A stretch of 64,000 bases of DNA from Bog-159 sp963738345 (GCA_963738345.1 CAVTWI010000001.1:744001-808000), one strand, 5' to 3'. Counted from the stretch's first letter, positions 1 to 8,752 are shown. Translations and numbers: made by a program. Notes: a model not told the origin generated them from the letters alone.

Positions 1-52
1 CGCTACAACATCGCACGCCTGGTTGGACTGATCCACGCGACAATAAGAGCGC

Positions 53-960
53 GTGCGATTTCTGGTGGACGACGGACAAACGGGCAAGCGCTTGGACCAG
101 GCGCTGCACGAGCGCTTTGCGGAGTTCAGCCGTTCGCGCCTGCAGGACTGGATCAAGTCGGGCCGTGTGCTGGTGAACGAGGCACCGGCGCGGGCGTCGC
201 GCGTGTTGCGCGAGGGCGATACGGTCAACGTGGAACCCGCCGGAACTCACTCCACTTCGCGCGGAACCGGAAGCTATCCCGCTGCGGGTGCTGTACGAAG
301 ATGCTGACATTGTAGCGATCGATAAGCCAGCGGGAATGGTGGTTCACGCGGGCGCGGGGGTGCATTCGGGAACCCTGGTGAATGCACTGCTGGGCCGCTT
401 CCAGTCGCTCTCCGCGTTGGGCGGCGAGATGCGGCCGGGCATCGTTCACCGCCTCGATCGATTCACCAGCGGCGTGATCCTGGTGGCGAAGAACGATGCC
501 GCGCATCGCGCCTTGGCGGCATTGTTCGCGGGACGCGCAGGTGGAAAAGACTTATCTGGCGCTGGTGCATGGCGAGCGTGAAAGCGGATCGTGCGCGGAT
601 CGAAAAACCCATTGCGCGCGATCCGCGCCACCGCACGCGCATGACCGCACGGTTGGCGGACGGTCGCGCGGCATGGAGCGAATACCAGGTGCTGCGACGC
701 TTCGCCGGCTTCACTTTCTCGAAGTCCGCATCGGCACGGGGCGCACCCATCAGATCCGCGTGCATCTCGCCAGCATCGGGCATCCCGTCGCGGGCGATCG
801 TCTGTACGGCGCGCCAGCCAAGGGCGCGGCACCGCTGCCGGGCGAACGCTTTTTCCTGCATGCCCACCGCATCCGCTTTCAACATCCCTTCACCGGCATG
901 CCGGTTGAAATCGAGTCGCCCCTCCCCGACGACTTACGGCAGTGGATGGAACAGTTATAA
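53..960 (+). pseudogene. rluD: RluD-family 23S rRNA pseudouridine synthase, frameshifted
   Basis: The pieces together encode a large-subunit pseudouridine synthase that modifies uridines in 23S rRNA. An N-terminal S4 RNA-binding domain (frame starting at GTG 53) is followed in a second frame by the catalytic motif HRLDRFTSG with the nucleophilic Asp. The C-terminal motifs TGRTHQIRVH and PVAGDRLYG come in a third frame, ending at 960. Reading the whole protein needs frame changes near 235-260, 530-537, about 590 and about 718. All motifs survive and the total length is normal for RluD, so these look more like base-calling indels than old decay. Bases 1-52 upstream show no recognisable gene. 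Confidence 0.8.
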
Positions 961-969
961 TTAATCCAA

Positions 970-1921
970 ATGAAAGCCTTCACTTTTCCTCACGGCCATG
1001 GCTCTGTGCTGCGCTGCTGGTTGGGCGCAACAGGCGGTTGCTCCGGCGGCGCAGAAGCCCGAGATCATCGACGATCCCAGCACCCGCATTATTCTCGACG
1101 TCACCCGCGTCAATATGCTGTTCACGGTCACCGACAAGAAAGGGCGGTTCGTTACCGACCTGACGCAGGGACGAATTCCAGGTCTTCGAAAACAAGAAGC
1201 CGCAGACGCATCGCGGAGTTCACCGCTGAAACGGACCTGCCGCTGCGCCTCGGCATCTCTCATCGATACCAGCAACAGCATTCGCGAACGCTTCAAATTC
1301 GAGCAGGAAGCCGCTGTATCGTTCATCCAGAGCGTGGTGCACCAGGGCCACGACAAGGCCATGGTGGTCAGCTTCGACACGTCGGCGGAACTGGTTGCGG
1401 ACCTGGTGGACGATACAGCAGAAGTTGGAGGCGGCCATCCGCGGCCTGCGTCCGGGCGGCGGCACGGCGCTCTTCGATGCCATCTATTTCGCTTGCCGCG
1501 ATAAGCTTTCGAAGGACCAACCGCGGCACAAGTTCCGGCGCGCCGATCGTCATCGTCAGCGATGGCGACGACAACCAGAGCCAGGTATCGCGCGACCAGG
1601 CGCTCGAAATGGCGCAGAAGGCCGACGTGGTCATCTACGCGATTTCGACCAACGTGGTGCGCGGCGAAACCGATGGCGACAAGATCCTGAAATACCTGAC
1701 CGCGGAGACCGGCGGGCAGGCGTTCTTTCCGTTCAAAGTGGAAGACCTGGAGCAGTCGTTCGAGAACATCGCCAACGAACTGCGCCATCAGTACAACGTC
1801 TTTTACCGGCCGGAGCCGTCTGAAAGCGGACGGCCTGTATCATACCGTTGATCTGAGGGTGAAGGGCCGCAAGGATCTGGTGGTGCGCTGCCGCAAGGGT
1901 TATTACGCTCCTAAATTATAA
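970..1921 (+). pseudogene. VWFA-related secreted protein (acidobacterial type), frameshifted
   Basis: The reconstructed protein starts at ATG 970 with a short signal peptide (visible as AMALCCAAGWAQQ after a shift near 990). It then shows the LFTVTDKKGRFVTDLTQ segment typical of the acidobacterial VWFA-related family, a MIDAS-like LIDTSNSIRE motif, and SDGDDNQSQ with the rest of the Rossmann-like VWA fold. Frame changes are needed near 990, 1168, 1240, 1410, 1530 and 1830; the last frame ends with YYAPKL and TAA at 1919-1921. VWA domains bind metal and protein partners; the role of this family is unknown. It sits 9 bases after rluD. The repeated shifts suggest poor base quality at this end of the sequence. 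Confidence 0.7.
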
Positions 1922-1972
1922 GTAAGGTCTTTGGACCGTGGCGTGCTTCGTTCTCCCCCCAGGAGAACGAAT

Positions 1973-2515
1973 ATGAACAAGTTGTACTCAAGCGTACTGG
2001 CGGTGGCCATTGCCATTAGCATGGTGGCATGCGCGCGCACTTCGACCCAATCGCCCGCAGTGGCCGACAATGTCCGCAAATCGTTAAGTCAAGCCGGCAT
2101 CAAGAACGTTTCCGTGGCGCAAGACCGCGATAAGGGCGTGGTGACTCTTACTGGGCGCGTACCTACGGCGGATGCCAAGGCGCAAGCCGAAACCATCGCC
2201 AAATCAGAATCCGCCGGCCAGGTAGTGGCTAATGAAATCGCGGTTCTGCCGGACAGCGCTCCGGGAGACACGAAGACGTTGTATTCCGACCTCGATAAGG
2301 GCATACAAAACAACCTGGACGCGGCGCTCATCCAAAACAAGATTCCAGGTACGATCCAGCACTCGGTGAAGAACGGCGTGGTGACGTTAACCGGGACAGT
2401 CAATTCGGAAGGCTTTCGGACTCAAGCGCAACAACTTGCCAGCGCCGTGCCTAACGTGCAGCAAGTTGTGAACGAACTGCAGATTAAGGATCAGAAAGCT
2501 ACGTCCAATAACTAG
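1973..2515 (+). CDS. BON-domain lipoprotein
   Basis: This 180-residue protein has a hydrophobic N-terminus ending in the lipobox-like SMVAC, followed by two BON domains (about residues 25-85 and 105-172). Each shows the signature GVVTLTGxV: KGVVTLTGRVPTADAK, then NGVVTLTGTVNSEG. BON domains bind phospholipid or periplasmic surfaces, as in OsmY and DolP, so an envelope-maintenance role is inferred. ATG 1973 is chosen because AGGAG lies 7 bases upstream; a longer in-frame version from 1931 lacks a ribosome binding site. The next gene (2561) runs the same way and is also exported, so the two may be co-expressed. Confidence 0.85.
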   Translation: MNKLYSSVLAVAIAISMVACARTSTQSPAVADNVRKSLSQAGIKNVSVAQDRDKGVVTLTGRVPTADAKAQAETIAKSESAGQVVANEIAVLPDSAPGDTKTLYSDLDKGIQNNLDAALIQNKIPGTIQHSVKNGVVTLTGTVNSEGFRTQAQQLASAVPNVQQVVNELQIKDQKATSNN

Positions 2516-2560
2516 GTAAGTTGGCGTCAAGATTGCTCTCACACAAGGAGGAGGAAATCT

Positions 2561-3046
2561 ATGTCAGTAAAATTGAGTACATGCCTTATCGCCGCGGGGC
2601 TGGTAGCTGGAAGTGGCTGGACGGCAGTACGCGCGCAGGATGCGAACCGGGATGTAGTGGTGACGCAGACAGATGTCGGCGCCGTCGTTGACCGCATAGT
2701 TAAGGGCACGGGCAGATTTAAAGACGAGTTCAACAAGGCGATTGAGCACAGTATGATCGACGGTACGCGGATGGAATCGAACGCGAAGCATCGGGCCGAC
2801 GATCTACACAATTCAGCGAATAAGTTGGGCGATGTCTTTCACGACAAGCGAGACAAAAACAATCCAGCGGTGCGCGATCAGGCGGACCGCACGATTTCCG
2901 CCGCTAGCGAATTGAACCGGGTGATGCTTAATCATCGCTTCACCGATAAAATGCAGCACGATTGGGACATGGTTCGGTCGGACTTAAATGCGCTGGCACA
3001 GGTTTATAATTTGTCGCCTTTGGACGGCGGCGGGCAAAGCCAATAG
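2561..3046 (+). CDS. Exported hypothetical protein
   Basis: This 161-residue protein starts at an ATG preceded by a strong AAGGAGGAGG. The N-terminus is a signal peptide (CLIAAGLVAGSGWTAVRAQ, cleavage likely after AQ). The mature part is charged and probably all helical, with His, Asp and Arg-rich stretches (KHRADDLHNSANKLGDVFHD) and no cysteines. I do not recognise the family. Its place just after a BON lipoprotein suggests an envelope or stress-related periplasmic protein, which is inference only. Confidence 0.7.
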   Translation: MSVKLSTCLIAAGLVAGSGWTAVRAQDANRDVVVTQTDVGAVVDRIVKGTGRFKDEFNKAIEHSMIDGTRMESNAKHRADDLHNSANKLGDVFHDKRDKNNPAVRDQADRTISAASELNRVMLNHRFTDKMQHDWDMVRSDLNALAQVYNLSPLDGGGQSQ

Positions 3047-3056
3047 CCCTTCCCGA

Positions 3057-3851
3057 TTACTTCGGCCAGACAGGGCTCACTAATTCGGTTTGCCAGATAT
3101 CACCGCCAGCCGATAGTGGGCCCTGCATTTTGAGAAATCCAGGGCATTCCCCAGTGAGCATCCAGACAGTTGTGTCAGGTGGCTGCTTTCCGATTAGTTC
3201 GGCCACCGCGCCTTTTAACCCGCCGATGTCGATCTTAAGGACATAGCGTGTGGCTTCGCGGCTCCTGCCGCCGGTGGAAAACGGATCGCTTCCGGTGGCC
3301 GTCACTTCCAATTTCACGAGCATGGGTTTGGGAGTGGCAACAACCATGGAATAAATGGCCGCGTGTACTCCCGGCTGAATGTTCTTCAGTAAAATCGGAA
3401 GCATCCCATTCGCTAAATCATCCGGCAGACTCAAAATCTCAGCGACAGTCTTGTCTTCGCCTTTCTCCGTCTTGTACTTTACGATCACTGCACCAGTAGA
3501 GCCGTTTACGGTCATGTCGATGGGGTGCTTGAAGGAAGGCCCTCTCTGCACTAAATGATCGGATAGCAGATGGAAGTGACCGTGTTGAGTAAACGTGGCC
3601 GCGTCGTCGTGAAGCGAGCCATCCTTAAAGTGAAAGACCAGCCGGCTGGTAACCGAGTTACCACGAGTAGTTTGAATCAGGTCACCATCGGCAATAGGCA
3701 TGCCGGCTGAGTTTCGCAAAACCAGATAGCCGCGAATCTCGCCCTCAATCTGGCGGACGGTCACCGGTTCGGCGTTCACGGAAGATAAGGTAAGGAGTAG
3801 CGCGCCGCTGAAAGTGAGAAGGGAGTGGAAAGCAAGTCTGAGTGGAGTCAT
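3057..3851 (-). CDS. Exported hypothetical protein
   Basis: This protein of about 264 residues has a signal peptide (MTPLRLAFHSLLTFSGALLL, cleavage after SSVNA). The mature part looks mostly beta-stranded, with motifs such as VVATPKPMLVKLEVTATG and VWMLTGECPGFLKMQGPL. It has a single cysteine near the C-terminus and no known catalytic motif. ATG 3851 is preferred because the signal peptide begins there; GTG 3875 would add eight residues and neither start has a clear ribosome binding site. It converges with the upstream exported gene, leaving 10 bases between stops. Family not recognised. Confidence 0.65.
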   Translation of the reverse strand: MTPLRLAFHSLLTFSGALLLTLSSVNAEPVTVRQIEGEIRGYLVLRNSAGMPIADGDLIQTTRGNSVTSRLVFHFKDGSLHDDAATFTQHGHFHLLSDHLVQRGPSFKHPIDMTVNGSTGAVIVKYKTEKGEDKTVAEILSLPDDLANGMLPILLKNIQPGVHAAIYSMVVATPKPMLVKLEVTATGSDPFSTGGRSREATRYVLKIDIGGLKGAVAELIGKQPPDTTVWMLTGECPGFLKMQGPLSAGGDIWQTELVSPVWPK

Positions 3852-3896
3852 GTGTGCCGGCAAAATGCGGAGCACTTTTTGGGCCGACTTTGAGGG

Positions 3897-4112
3897 CTAG
3901 GCATCGTGCCCGGGTGACTCTGATTCTGGGACATCGATCGCCCGCCGGTAGAAGCGCTGATTGCAACTGCGGCAGCGATAGGGGACGAGTCCGACCATTC
4001 TAACCAAGCCGTCTACAAAACCGCGCGGCATGGACAGGCGCACGTCCGTCCAACCGCACACGGGGCAGCGCGGGCCTCTCCCGCTGGCCGGTTCTGCAGC
4101 GGAATCTTGCAT
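3897..4112 (-). CDS. Small zinc-ribbon protein
   Basis: This protein of about 71 residues carries two CxxC knuckles, CPVCGWTDV and CRSCNQRFY, spaced like a zinc ribbon. A hydrophobic linker lies between them. ATG 4112 is chosen over the longer in-frame start at 4175 because the longer form would overlap the amidase gene, which ends at 4144. A similar three-knuckle protein occurs at 21595, so this may be a small recurring family here. The target (nucleic acid or protein) cannot be read from the sequence. Confidence 0.6.
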   Translation of the reverse strand: MQDSAAEPASGRGPRCPVCGWTDVRLSMPRGFVDGLVRMVGLVPYRCRSCNQRFYRRAIDVPESESPGHDA

Positions 4113-4143
4113 TAATAACTTAGTGTAACAAGCGGAGGGGGAA

Positions 4144-5490
4144 CTAACGGCTGCCGGCAGCCTGGGCAACTTCAAAGTGGCTGAGGCTTTGAGCGTAGCG
4201 CGATAGGCCGCGGTAGAGGGCTTCGGCCAGTTTCTGGCGGTGCTCGGATTTCTTTAGAAGCGCCTCTTCGCGTGCGTTGCTGAGGAAGCCGATTTCGGCC
4301 AAGACGGAGGGCATGGACGCGCCGATTAATACCACGAAGGGCGCTTTCTTGATTCCGCGGTTTTTGATGCCGGGATCATAATGCGCGGCGAAGGGATAGA
4401 GGGCGGATTGGATACTGCCGGCAAACTCTTTGGACTCTTCGGCTTTATCCTGCATGGTGATCTTCTGGATCAGGTCGCGAAGTTCGAAGACGGACTTTTC
4501 GGACGAGGCGTTTTCGCGGCTGGCAACGGCCAAGGCATCCTTCGCCGAGGTAAAGCTGAGGTAATAGCTCTCCACCCCCCCCACGCGGGAGTACGGCGAC
4601 GAATTGGCGTGTATGGAAAGGAACAGGTCGGCCTTTCTCTCGTTGGCAATGGCGGTGCGCCGTTCGAGCGGGATGAAGGTATCGTCGGAGCGGGTGTAGA
4701 TGACTTCGCTGCCCATGCGCGATTCGATGAGTTTGCCGAGACGAAGGGCCACATCGAGAACGAGGTCTTTCTCGAGCAGTCCGGTGGGGCCGGAGGTACC
4801 ATCGTCATGGCCGCCGTGGCCGGCATCGAGCACTACGCGGCGGATCTTCAGGCCGAGGGCGCGGGTGAGGGAATCATTCGATAGCTTGGCGGCGCGGCCG
4901 GACTCGGCTCGTTCGATGGCGCGGGCGGATTTCGTTTCGGGAACAATCGCGGTGCTGCTGGGGGGGGTGGTAGCGGGAACAGTCGCGGGCATGGACACGG
5001 CAACGGGCGACTGCGAGGAAGTGAGAACCGGCGGCACCGGCATGGGCTGGGCCGCGGCGGGCGTTGGCAGCGGCGTGGGGGGGGGGACCGTGGACTTGGA
5101 ACGAAGTTCCACCACCAGGCGGTCGGGATTCGAAAGCTGGGTAGCAGTGTACTCCACCGAATCCTGCAAGTCGAGCACGATGCGCGTGACTCCGGCCACG
5201 GGTTCGGCCACGCGCACCTTTTTCACCAGTTTGTCGGTGAGAGCTTCGGAATGGAAGCGGTGACCATTGATATGCGGGCGGGAATGTTTGATATCGAAGA
5301 AAAGGCGTTCGGGATTATGGGCGCGTTCGGGATGAAAGTCAAAATCTCCGGAGACTTCGATGACCACACGGGTAGCTTCGGTGAGGGACCAACAACGGAC
5401 GGCGGTAACCTGACGCAACTCTTCTCCGCGTAGCGTCCCCGGGGGACCGGACGCCAGCAACGCCAGCAGCGGAATGAGCGTGCGTTTCAT
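4144..5490 (-). CDS. amiC: N-acetylmuramoyl-L-alanine amidase (AMIN + Amidase_3)
   Basis: This 448-residue protein has a signal peptide, an AMIN targeting domain (about residues 25-130), a Pro/Thr-rich linker (about 130-200) and a C-terminal zinc-dependent Amidase_3 domain. The zinc ligands are visible as the His of LDAGHGG, the Glu of LLEKDLVLDV and the His of SIHANSS; the catalytic Glu is in VLAEIGFLSN. Such enzymes cut the amide between MurNAc and the stem peptide during septum splitting. A lytic transglycosylase gene ends a few bases upstream on the same strand, giving a peptidoglycan-remodelling pair. The linker is encoded partly by a 10-base G/C run (5077-5086) and an 8-base run (4960-4967). 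Confidence 0.93.
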   Translation of the reverse strand: MKRTLIPLLALLASGPPGTLRGEELRQVTAVRCWSLTEATRVVIEVSGDFDFHPERAHNPERLFFDIKHSRPHINGHRFHSEALTDKLVKKVRVAEPVAGVTRIVLDLQDSVEYTATQLSNPDRLVVELRSKSTVPPPTPLPTPAAAQPMPVPPVLTSSQSPVAVSMPATVPATTPPSSTAIVPETKSARAIERAESGRAAKLSNDSLTRALGLKIRRVVLDAGHGGHDDGTSGPTGLLEKDLVLDVALRLGKLIESRMGSEVIYTRSDDTFIPLERRTAIANERKADLFLSIHANSSPYSRVGGVESYYLSFTSAKDALAVASRENASSEKSVFELRDLIQKITMQDKAEESKEFAGSIQSALYPFAAHYDPGIKNRGIKKAPFVVLIGASMPSVLAEIGFLSNAREEALLKKSEHRQKLAEALYRGLSRYAQSLSHFEVAQAAGSR

Positions 5491-5497
5491 CGGGCGC

Positions 5498-6178
5498 TCA
5501 ATGAGAAGTATAGTAAACCTTGCCGTTCGCGTCTACAAATTCACGAATCGGATTATAAGATACGGCTGGGGCAGCTTCCGTGGCTTCGGCGGTGACGGGC
5601 GCGGGGGGCGGAGTAACTACCGCGGGGGCCGGGTCGGCTGCGCCATCACTCAACTTACGCCGGATCTTAGCGACATATTGCTGTGTTTCGGGATAGGGCG
5701 GAACGCCACCGTAACGGGCTACGGCTTTCTCGCCGGCGTTGTAGGCAGCCAAGGCAAGAGCCTGATCGCCTTTATAGAGCGAGAGTAGATACTTAAGATA
5801 ACGGGCGCCGCCTTGAATATTATCGGCGGGATCGAAAACGTTTGAGACGCCGAAGCGGCGGGCGGTAGCCGGTATTAATTGCATGAGTCCCTGCGCGCCT
5901 TTGGGGGAGACGGCGTTGGGGTCATAGTTACTTTCCGCTTGGATGACGGAATGGACCAGTTTCGGAGATATCTGATTCTGCTGGGCGATGCGGGCCACCG
6001 TCTCTATGAGGGGAGCGGAGGGAGTATTTACGGGCTTCTCCGACGGATGGGTAGGGACAACGGTACGGACGAGACGACCGGTGCGCGGGTCAGCCTTGAC
6101 GACCGACACCGTACCGCCCGCGCCTTGCAGACTTGCCGCCGCGACGCACATCCCCACGATTATAAAACAATTTCGCAC
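5498..6178 (-). CDS. Lytic transglycosylase (SLT domain)
   Basis: This 226-residue exported protein carries one SLT (goose-lysozyme-like) domain at about residues 60-160. The catalytic Glu is in IQAESNYDPNAVSPKGAQGL, followed by LMQLIPATARRFGV, NIQGGARYL and ALAAYNAGEKAV, the standard motifs of MltC/Slt enzymes. It cleaves the glycan strand to 1,6-anhydroMurNAc. The C-terminal Pro/Ala-rich tail ends with YYTSH. The start is GTG 6178, with an ATG at 6151 as a shorter alternative. The gene precedes the amidase on the same strand (7-base gap), so both are probably one operon. It is divergent from mobA across about 78 bases. Confidence 0.9.
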   Translation of the reverse strand: MRNCFIIVGMCVAAASLQGAGGTVSVVKADPRTGRLVRTVVPTHPSEKPVNTPSAPLIETVARIAQQNQISPKLVHSVIQAESNYDPNAVSPKGAQGLMQLIPATARRFGVSNVFDPADNIQGGARYLKYLLSLYKGDQALALAAYNAGEKAVARYGGVPPYPETQQYVAKIRRKLSDGAADPAPAVVTPPPAPVTAEATEAAPAVSYNPIREFVDANGKVYYTSH

Positions 6179-6256
6179 AGTATTGTTTCAAACCTTTTCT
6201 AAGAATCGCTCGCGGCGCGCCAGATTCGCTCTTACTGCCAATGTTATCATTTCTCT

Positions 6257-6814
6257 GTGACCACGGCAGGCTTCGTGCTGACGGGCGGGAAAAGCACACG
6301 CATGGGGAAAGACAAGGCGCTGCTGCCTTTCCGTGGGGGCACCCTGGCCGGACATGTTGCCGCGCTGGTTGAAACCGCGGCCGGATCGGTGCGTCTCGTT
6401 GGGGATCCGGGGAAATACGGACACTTGGGATATGCGGTGCTGGCGGACCGGTGGCCGGGCGCAGGCCCGCTGGGCGGTATTGAAACCGCGCTGAGTGAGA
6501 CGGACGCGGATTGGAATTTCATAGTGGCCTGCGACATGCCGCGCATTTCCGTTGAATTCCTGAGCGGACTGCTGGCGGCGGCCGCGGAGGCTGGTTGCGA
6601 TGCCCTGGTACCCATTGGATTTGAAGGCCGGCCGGAACCGTTGAGCGCCGTTTATCACCGGCGCTGTTTGGCCACGGTGCGGCGAGCGCTGGAGAACGGC
6701 GTACGAAAAGTCACCGAGGCGCTGGCCAGTCTGGACGTAACGACGTTGGCCGTAAGCGACGCTGGTTGTTTTGAAAATCTCAATACCCCCGAGGATTGGG
6801 CCTGTTACCAATGA
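6257..6814 (+). CDS. mobA: Molybdenum cofactor guanylyltransferase MobA
   Basis: This 185-residue protein transfers GMP to molybdopterin to make the guanine dinucleotide cofactor. The N-terminal nucleotide-binding signature LTGGKSTRMGKDKALLPF is complete, and ACDMPRIS gives the metal-binding Asp in the middle. It starts at GTG 6257 and its stop overlaps the start of the ABC ATPase gene (ATGA at 6811), so the two are translationally coupled, although no functional tie is obvious. Other molybdenum-linked candidates in the window are the MoeB-like gene at 41817 and the XRE-PBP regulator at 42923. Confidence 0.9.
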   Translation: MTTAGFVLTGGKSTRMGKDKALLPFRGGTLAGHVAALVETAAGSVRLVGDPGKYGHLGYAVLADRWPGAGPLGGIETALSETDADWNFIVACDMPRISVEFLSGLLAAAAEAGCDALVPIGFEGRPEPLSAVYHRRCLATVRRALENGVRKVTEALASLDVTTLAVSDAGCFENLNTPEDWACYQ

Positions 6815-7566
6815 CGCCCACTGAACAATTTCCACACTATATCGAATTCCGCCACGTATATAAGACGTTCGACAGGCCGGTATTAGTCGATTCAAACTTT
6901 CACGTGGATGCCGGGCAGACGGTGGCGATCATCGGGCGCAGCGGAGTGGGAAAGTCCGTAACCCTTTCGCATATCATGGGTTTCCTGAAGCCGGACAGCG
7001 GCCGGGTGATTGTGGCGCACGAAGATATTACCGATTTTGCAGAGCAGGAATTGCGCCGGGTGCGGCGGAAAGTGACCATGGTTTTCCAGTCGGGAGCGCT
7101 GTTTGACTCGTTGACGGTGGGGGAGAACGTGTTGTTTTCGCTCGAGTTGCGCGAGGACTATAACGAGCGCAACAAGGAAGACGTGGTGAACGGGTTGTTG
7201 AAAGTGGTGGATATTCTGGAGGCCAAGGATGCGTATCCGGCAGACCTTTCGACCGGTTATAAGCGGGCGGTGGCGATTGCGCGGGCGCTGGCGGCGCAGC
7301 CTCAATGCGTACTGTACGACGAGCCGACGACTATGGTGGATCCGATCATGTCCGACCATTTGAGCGATTTGATGCTGCGGTTGAAGCGGCAACTTGGCTT
7401 GACTTCGATTGTGGTGACGCACGATCTGGACCTGATGTATAAGGTGGCGGACCAGGTGGTTTTCCTGTTTGAGGGTAGGGTGATCTTTTTTGGTCCGCCT
7501 TCGGATTTGCATAAGTCGGAGCATCCGCATGTGCGGGAGTTTTTGGAGATGGACCGGGTGGCTTAG
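6811..7566 (+). CDS. ABC transporter ATP-binding protein, MlaF-like
   Basis: This protein of about 251 residues has a Walker A IIGRSGVGKSVTL, a Q-loop VFQSGALFDSLTV, a Walker B CVLYDEPTTMVDP and a switch His in VVTHDLDL. The FQSGALFDS and DEPTT..DP pattern matches the MlaF/MCE-transport ATPases that move phospholipids between membranes. The signature motif reads LSTGYKRAVAIAR instead of the usual LSGGMxRR, so it is slightly divergent. ATG 6811 (overlapping the mobA stop) is preferred over TTG 6796. No permease or MCE substrate-binding gene is next to it, which is unusual for this family. Confidence 0.85.
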   Translation: MTPTEQFPHYIEFRHVYKTFDRPVLVDSNFHVDAGQTVAIIGRSGVGKSVTLSHIMGFLKPDSGRVIVAHEDITDFAEQELRRVRRKVTMVFQSGALFDSLTVGENVLFSLELREDYNERNKEDVVNGLLKVVDILEAKDAYPADLSTGYKRAVAIARALAAQPQCVLYDEPTTMVDPIMSDHLSDLMLRLKRQLGLTSIVVTHDLDLMYKVADQVVFLFEGRVIFFGPPSDLHKSEHPHVREFLEMDRVA

Positions 7567-7597
7567 GTCGGACGGGTCCGATGGTCGCAACATTTCC

Positions 7598-7821
7598 CTT
7601 TCGTGTTGCATTCCGTTGCATGGGCTGTGCAACATTTCATGTTGCATTGTGTTGCATTGCGGTCTTTTTGGAGGCTGGCGGGCGATTCAGCAGGTGGAGG
7701 GCGAAACTGGCGGCTTGCACGCATTTTTCGCTTTCGTGTTGCATTCCGTTGCATTGACCGTGCAACATTGAGACGAAAAAGGGCGTTTCATGTTGCATTG
7801 TGTTGCATTGCGATCTTTTTG
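7598..7821. repeat. Two-copy TTGCA-rich hairpin repeat, intergenic
   Basis: The gene-free stretch 7567-7976 contains two related units, 7598-7671 and 7731-7821. Both start CTTTCGTGTTGCATTCCGTT, contain the arms TGCAACAT and ATGTTGCA, and end TGTTGCATTGCG followed by TCTTTTTG. The arms form an 8-bp stem: 7628-7635 with 7639-7646 (3-base loop) in copy 1, and 7761-7768 with 7790-7797 (21-base loop) in copy 2. The length difference comes from an insertion inside the loop. Open frames across this stretch are repetitive and not convincing as genes. Confidence 0.75.
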
Positions 7822-7824
7822 AGC

Positions 7825-7854
7825 AGGACGCTTGCTTACGCGCGCGGCTCGGAT
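7825..7854 (-). repeat. Dispersed 30-bp repeat, copy A
   Basis: The reverse complement of these 30 bases matches 41678-41707 at 29 of 30 positions (core GAGCCGCGCGCGT, then AGCAAGCG). Copy A is intergenic, right after the hairpin repeat. Copy B lies inside the C-terminal coding part of the TPR/FG-GAP gene. The core is partly self-complementary (GCGCGCGC), as in REP-like elements. From memory, the peptide LAYARGS that this repeat encodes in one frame recurs in hypothetical proteins of related acidobacteria; I could not check this. Confidence 0.7.
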
Positions 7855-7976
7855 TGCCCGTTGCGTGGCGCATTGCGCCCAACAAATGCGAGGCGGGTGC
7901 GAACACTCCCGATCTCAGTATACGGTAGGCTTGATGGAAGTCCGTTGGGCGCCACGGGGCGGACAGGGGTAAACAT

Positions 7977-8738
7977 TTGGACGCAAACGGTTTGGCCTTA
8001 ATACCTGGCAGGGTGACCTCCGAGCCGACGCAGGCACCGTATTCGGCGATGGTGCTGGGCGCGACGGGGAATGTGGGCGGACGCATCGTGCAACTTCTGA
8101 TCAGGAGTCCGCTGTGCAAGAGGGTCGTGGTGGTGACGCGCCGCAAGACAGACGCGTTCGCCGACAGCAAGGTCTCCGAGGTGGTTGTCCATATGGACCG
8201 ACTCGAGGCGGAGGTCGCGCCGCACGCCCAGGGAGTCAACATCGCGCTGGCCGCGTTTGGCGTGGGCAAAGGCAGCGCGAAGATGTCCGACGAGGAGGTG
8301 CGCAAGATCGAGGTTGCCTATCCGCAGGCATTTTGCCGCGCCGCAAAGGCTGGAGGCGCGCGGGTGTGCGGGGTGATGACGGCAGCGGGCGCGAACCCCG
8401 CGTCCGGGACGAGGTACGCGAAGATCATGGGCGAGAAGGAGAAGGCGGTCGAGTCGGTGGGGTTCGACTTCCTGGGCGTATACCGTCCCGGCGCGATTCT
8501 CGGGAATTCGAACACGCCGGGGGTGCTTGGCTATGTCATGCCGCTGCTGCACTGGGCGATGCCGTCGAAGTACCATTCGATCCACAAGAACGACCTGGCG
8601 CGGGCGATGGTGGCGCAATCGGAGCATGCGTTACTCGCGATTGCGCAGGGCAACGGTTCTAAGGAGGCCATCGTGAAGATCTTGGAGTATAAGGAGATGG
8701 CGCCCTTCTTCGTCAAGGGCGAGAGCGATGAGCCTTGA
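7977..8738 (+). CDS. NAD(P)-binding Rossmann protein (atypical SDR, HTATIP2-like)
   Basis: The protein has an N-terminal dinucleotide-binding motif VLGATGNVGGRIVQLL, VVVVTRRK at the second strand, and a later VYRPGAILG segment, matching the atypical short-chain dehydrogenase/HTATIP2 group. The classical YxxxK catalytic pair is replaced by RYAKIMGEKEKAVE, where a Tyr and a Lys are present in roughly the right place. Substrate unknown. The start is uncertain: TTG 7977 gives 253 residues, but ATG 8049 (MVLGATGNVGG) begins exactly at the first strand. It converges with argG, with 14 bases between stops. Confidence 0.75.
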   Translation: MDANGLALIPGRVTSEPTQAPYSAMVLGATGNVGGRIVQLLIRSPLCKRVVVVTRRKTDAFADSKVSEVVVHMDRLEAEVAPHAQGVNIALAAFGVGKGSAKMSDEEVRKIEVAYPQAFCRAAKAGGARVCGVMTAAGANPASGTRYAKIMGEKEKAVESVGFDFLGVYRPGAILGNSNTPGVLGYVMPLLHWAMPSKYHSIHKNDLARAMVAQSEHALLAIAQGNGSKEAIVKILEYKEMAPFFVKGESDEP

Positions 8739-8752
8739 GCAGTGACCAATCC

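Noticed and set aside
7346..8305. Minus-strand frames over the hairpin repeat
   Set aside because: They only translate the repeats (repeated MQRNATR) and have no ribosome binding site.
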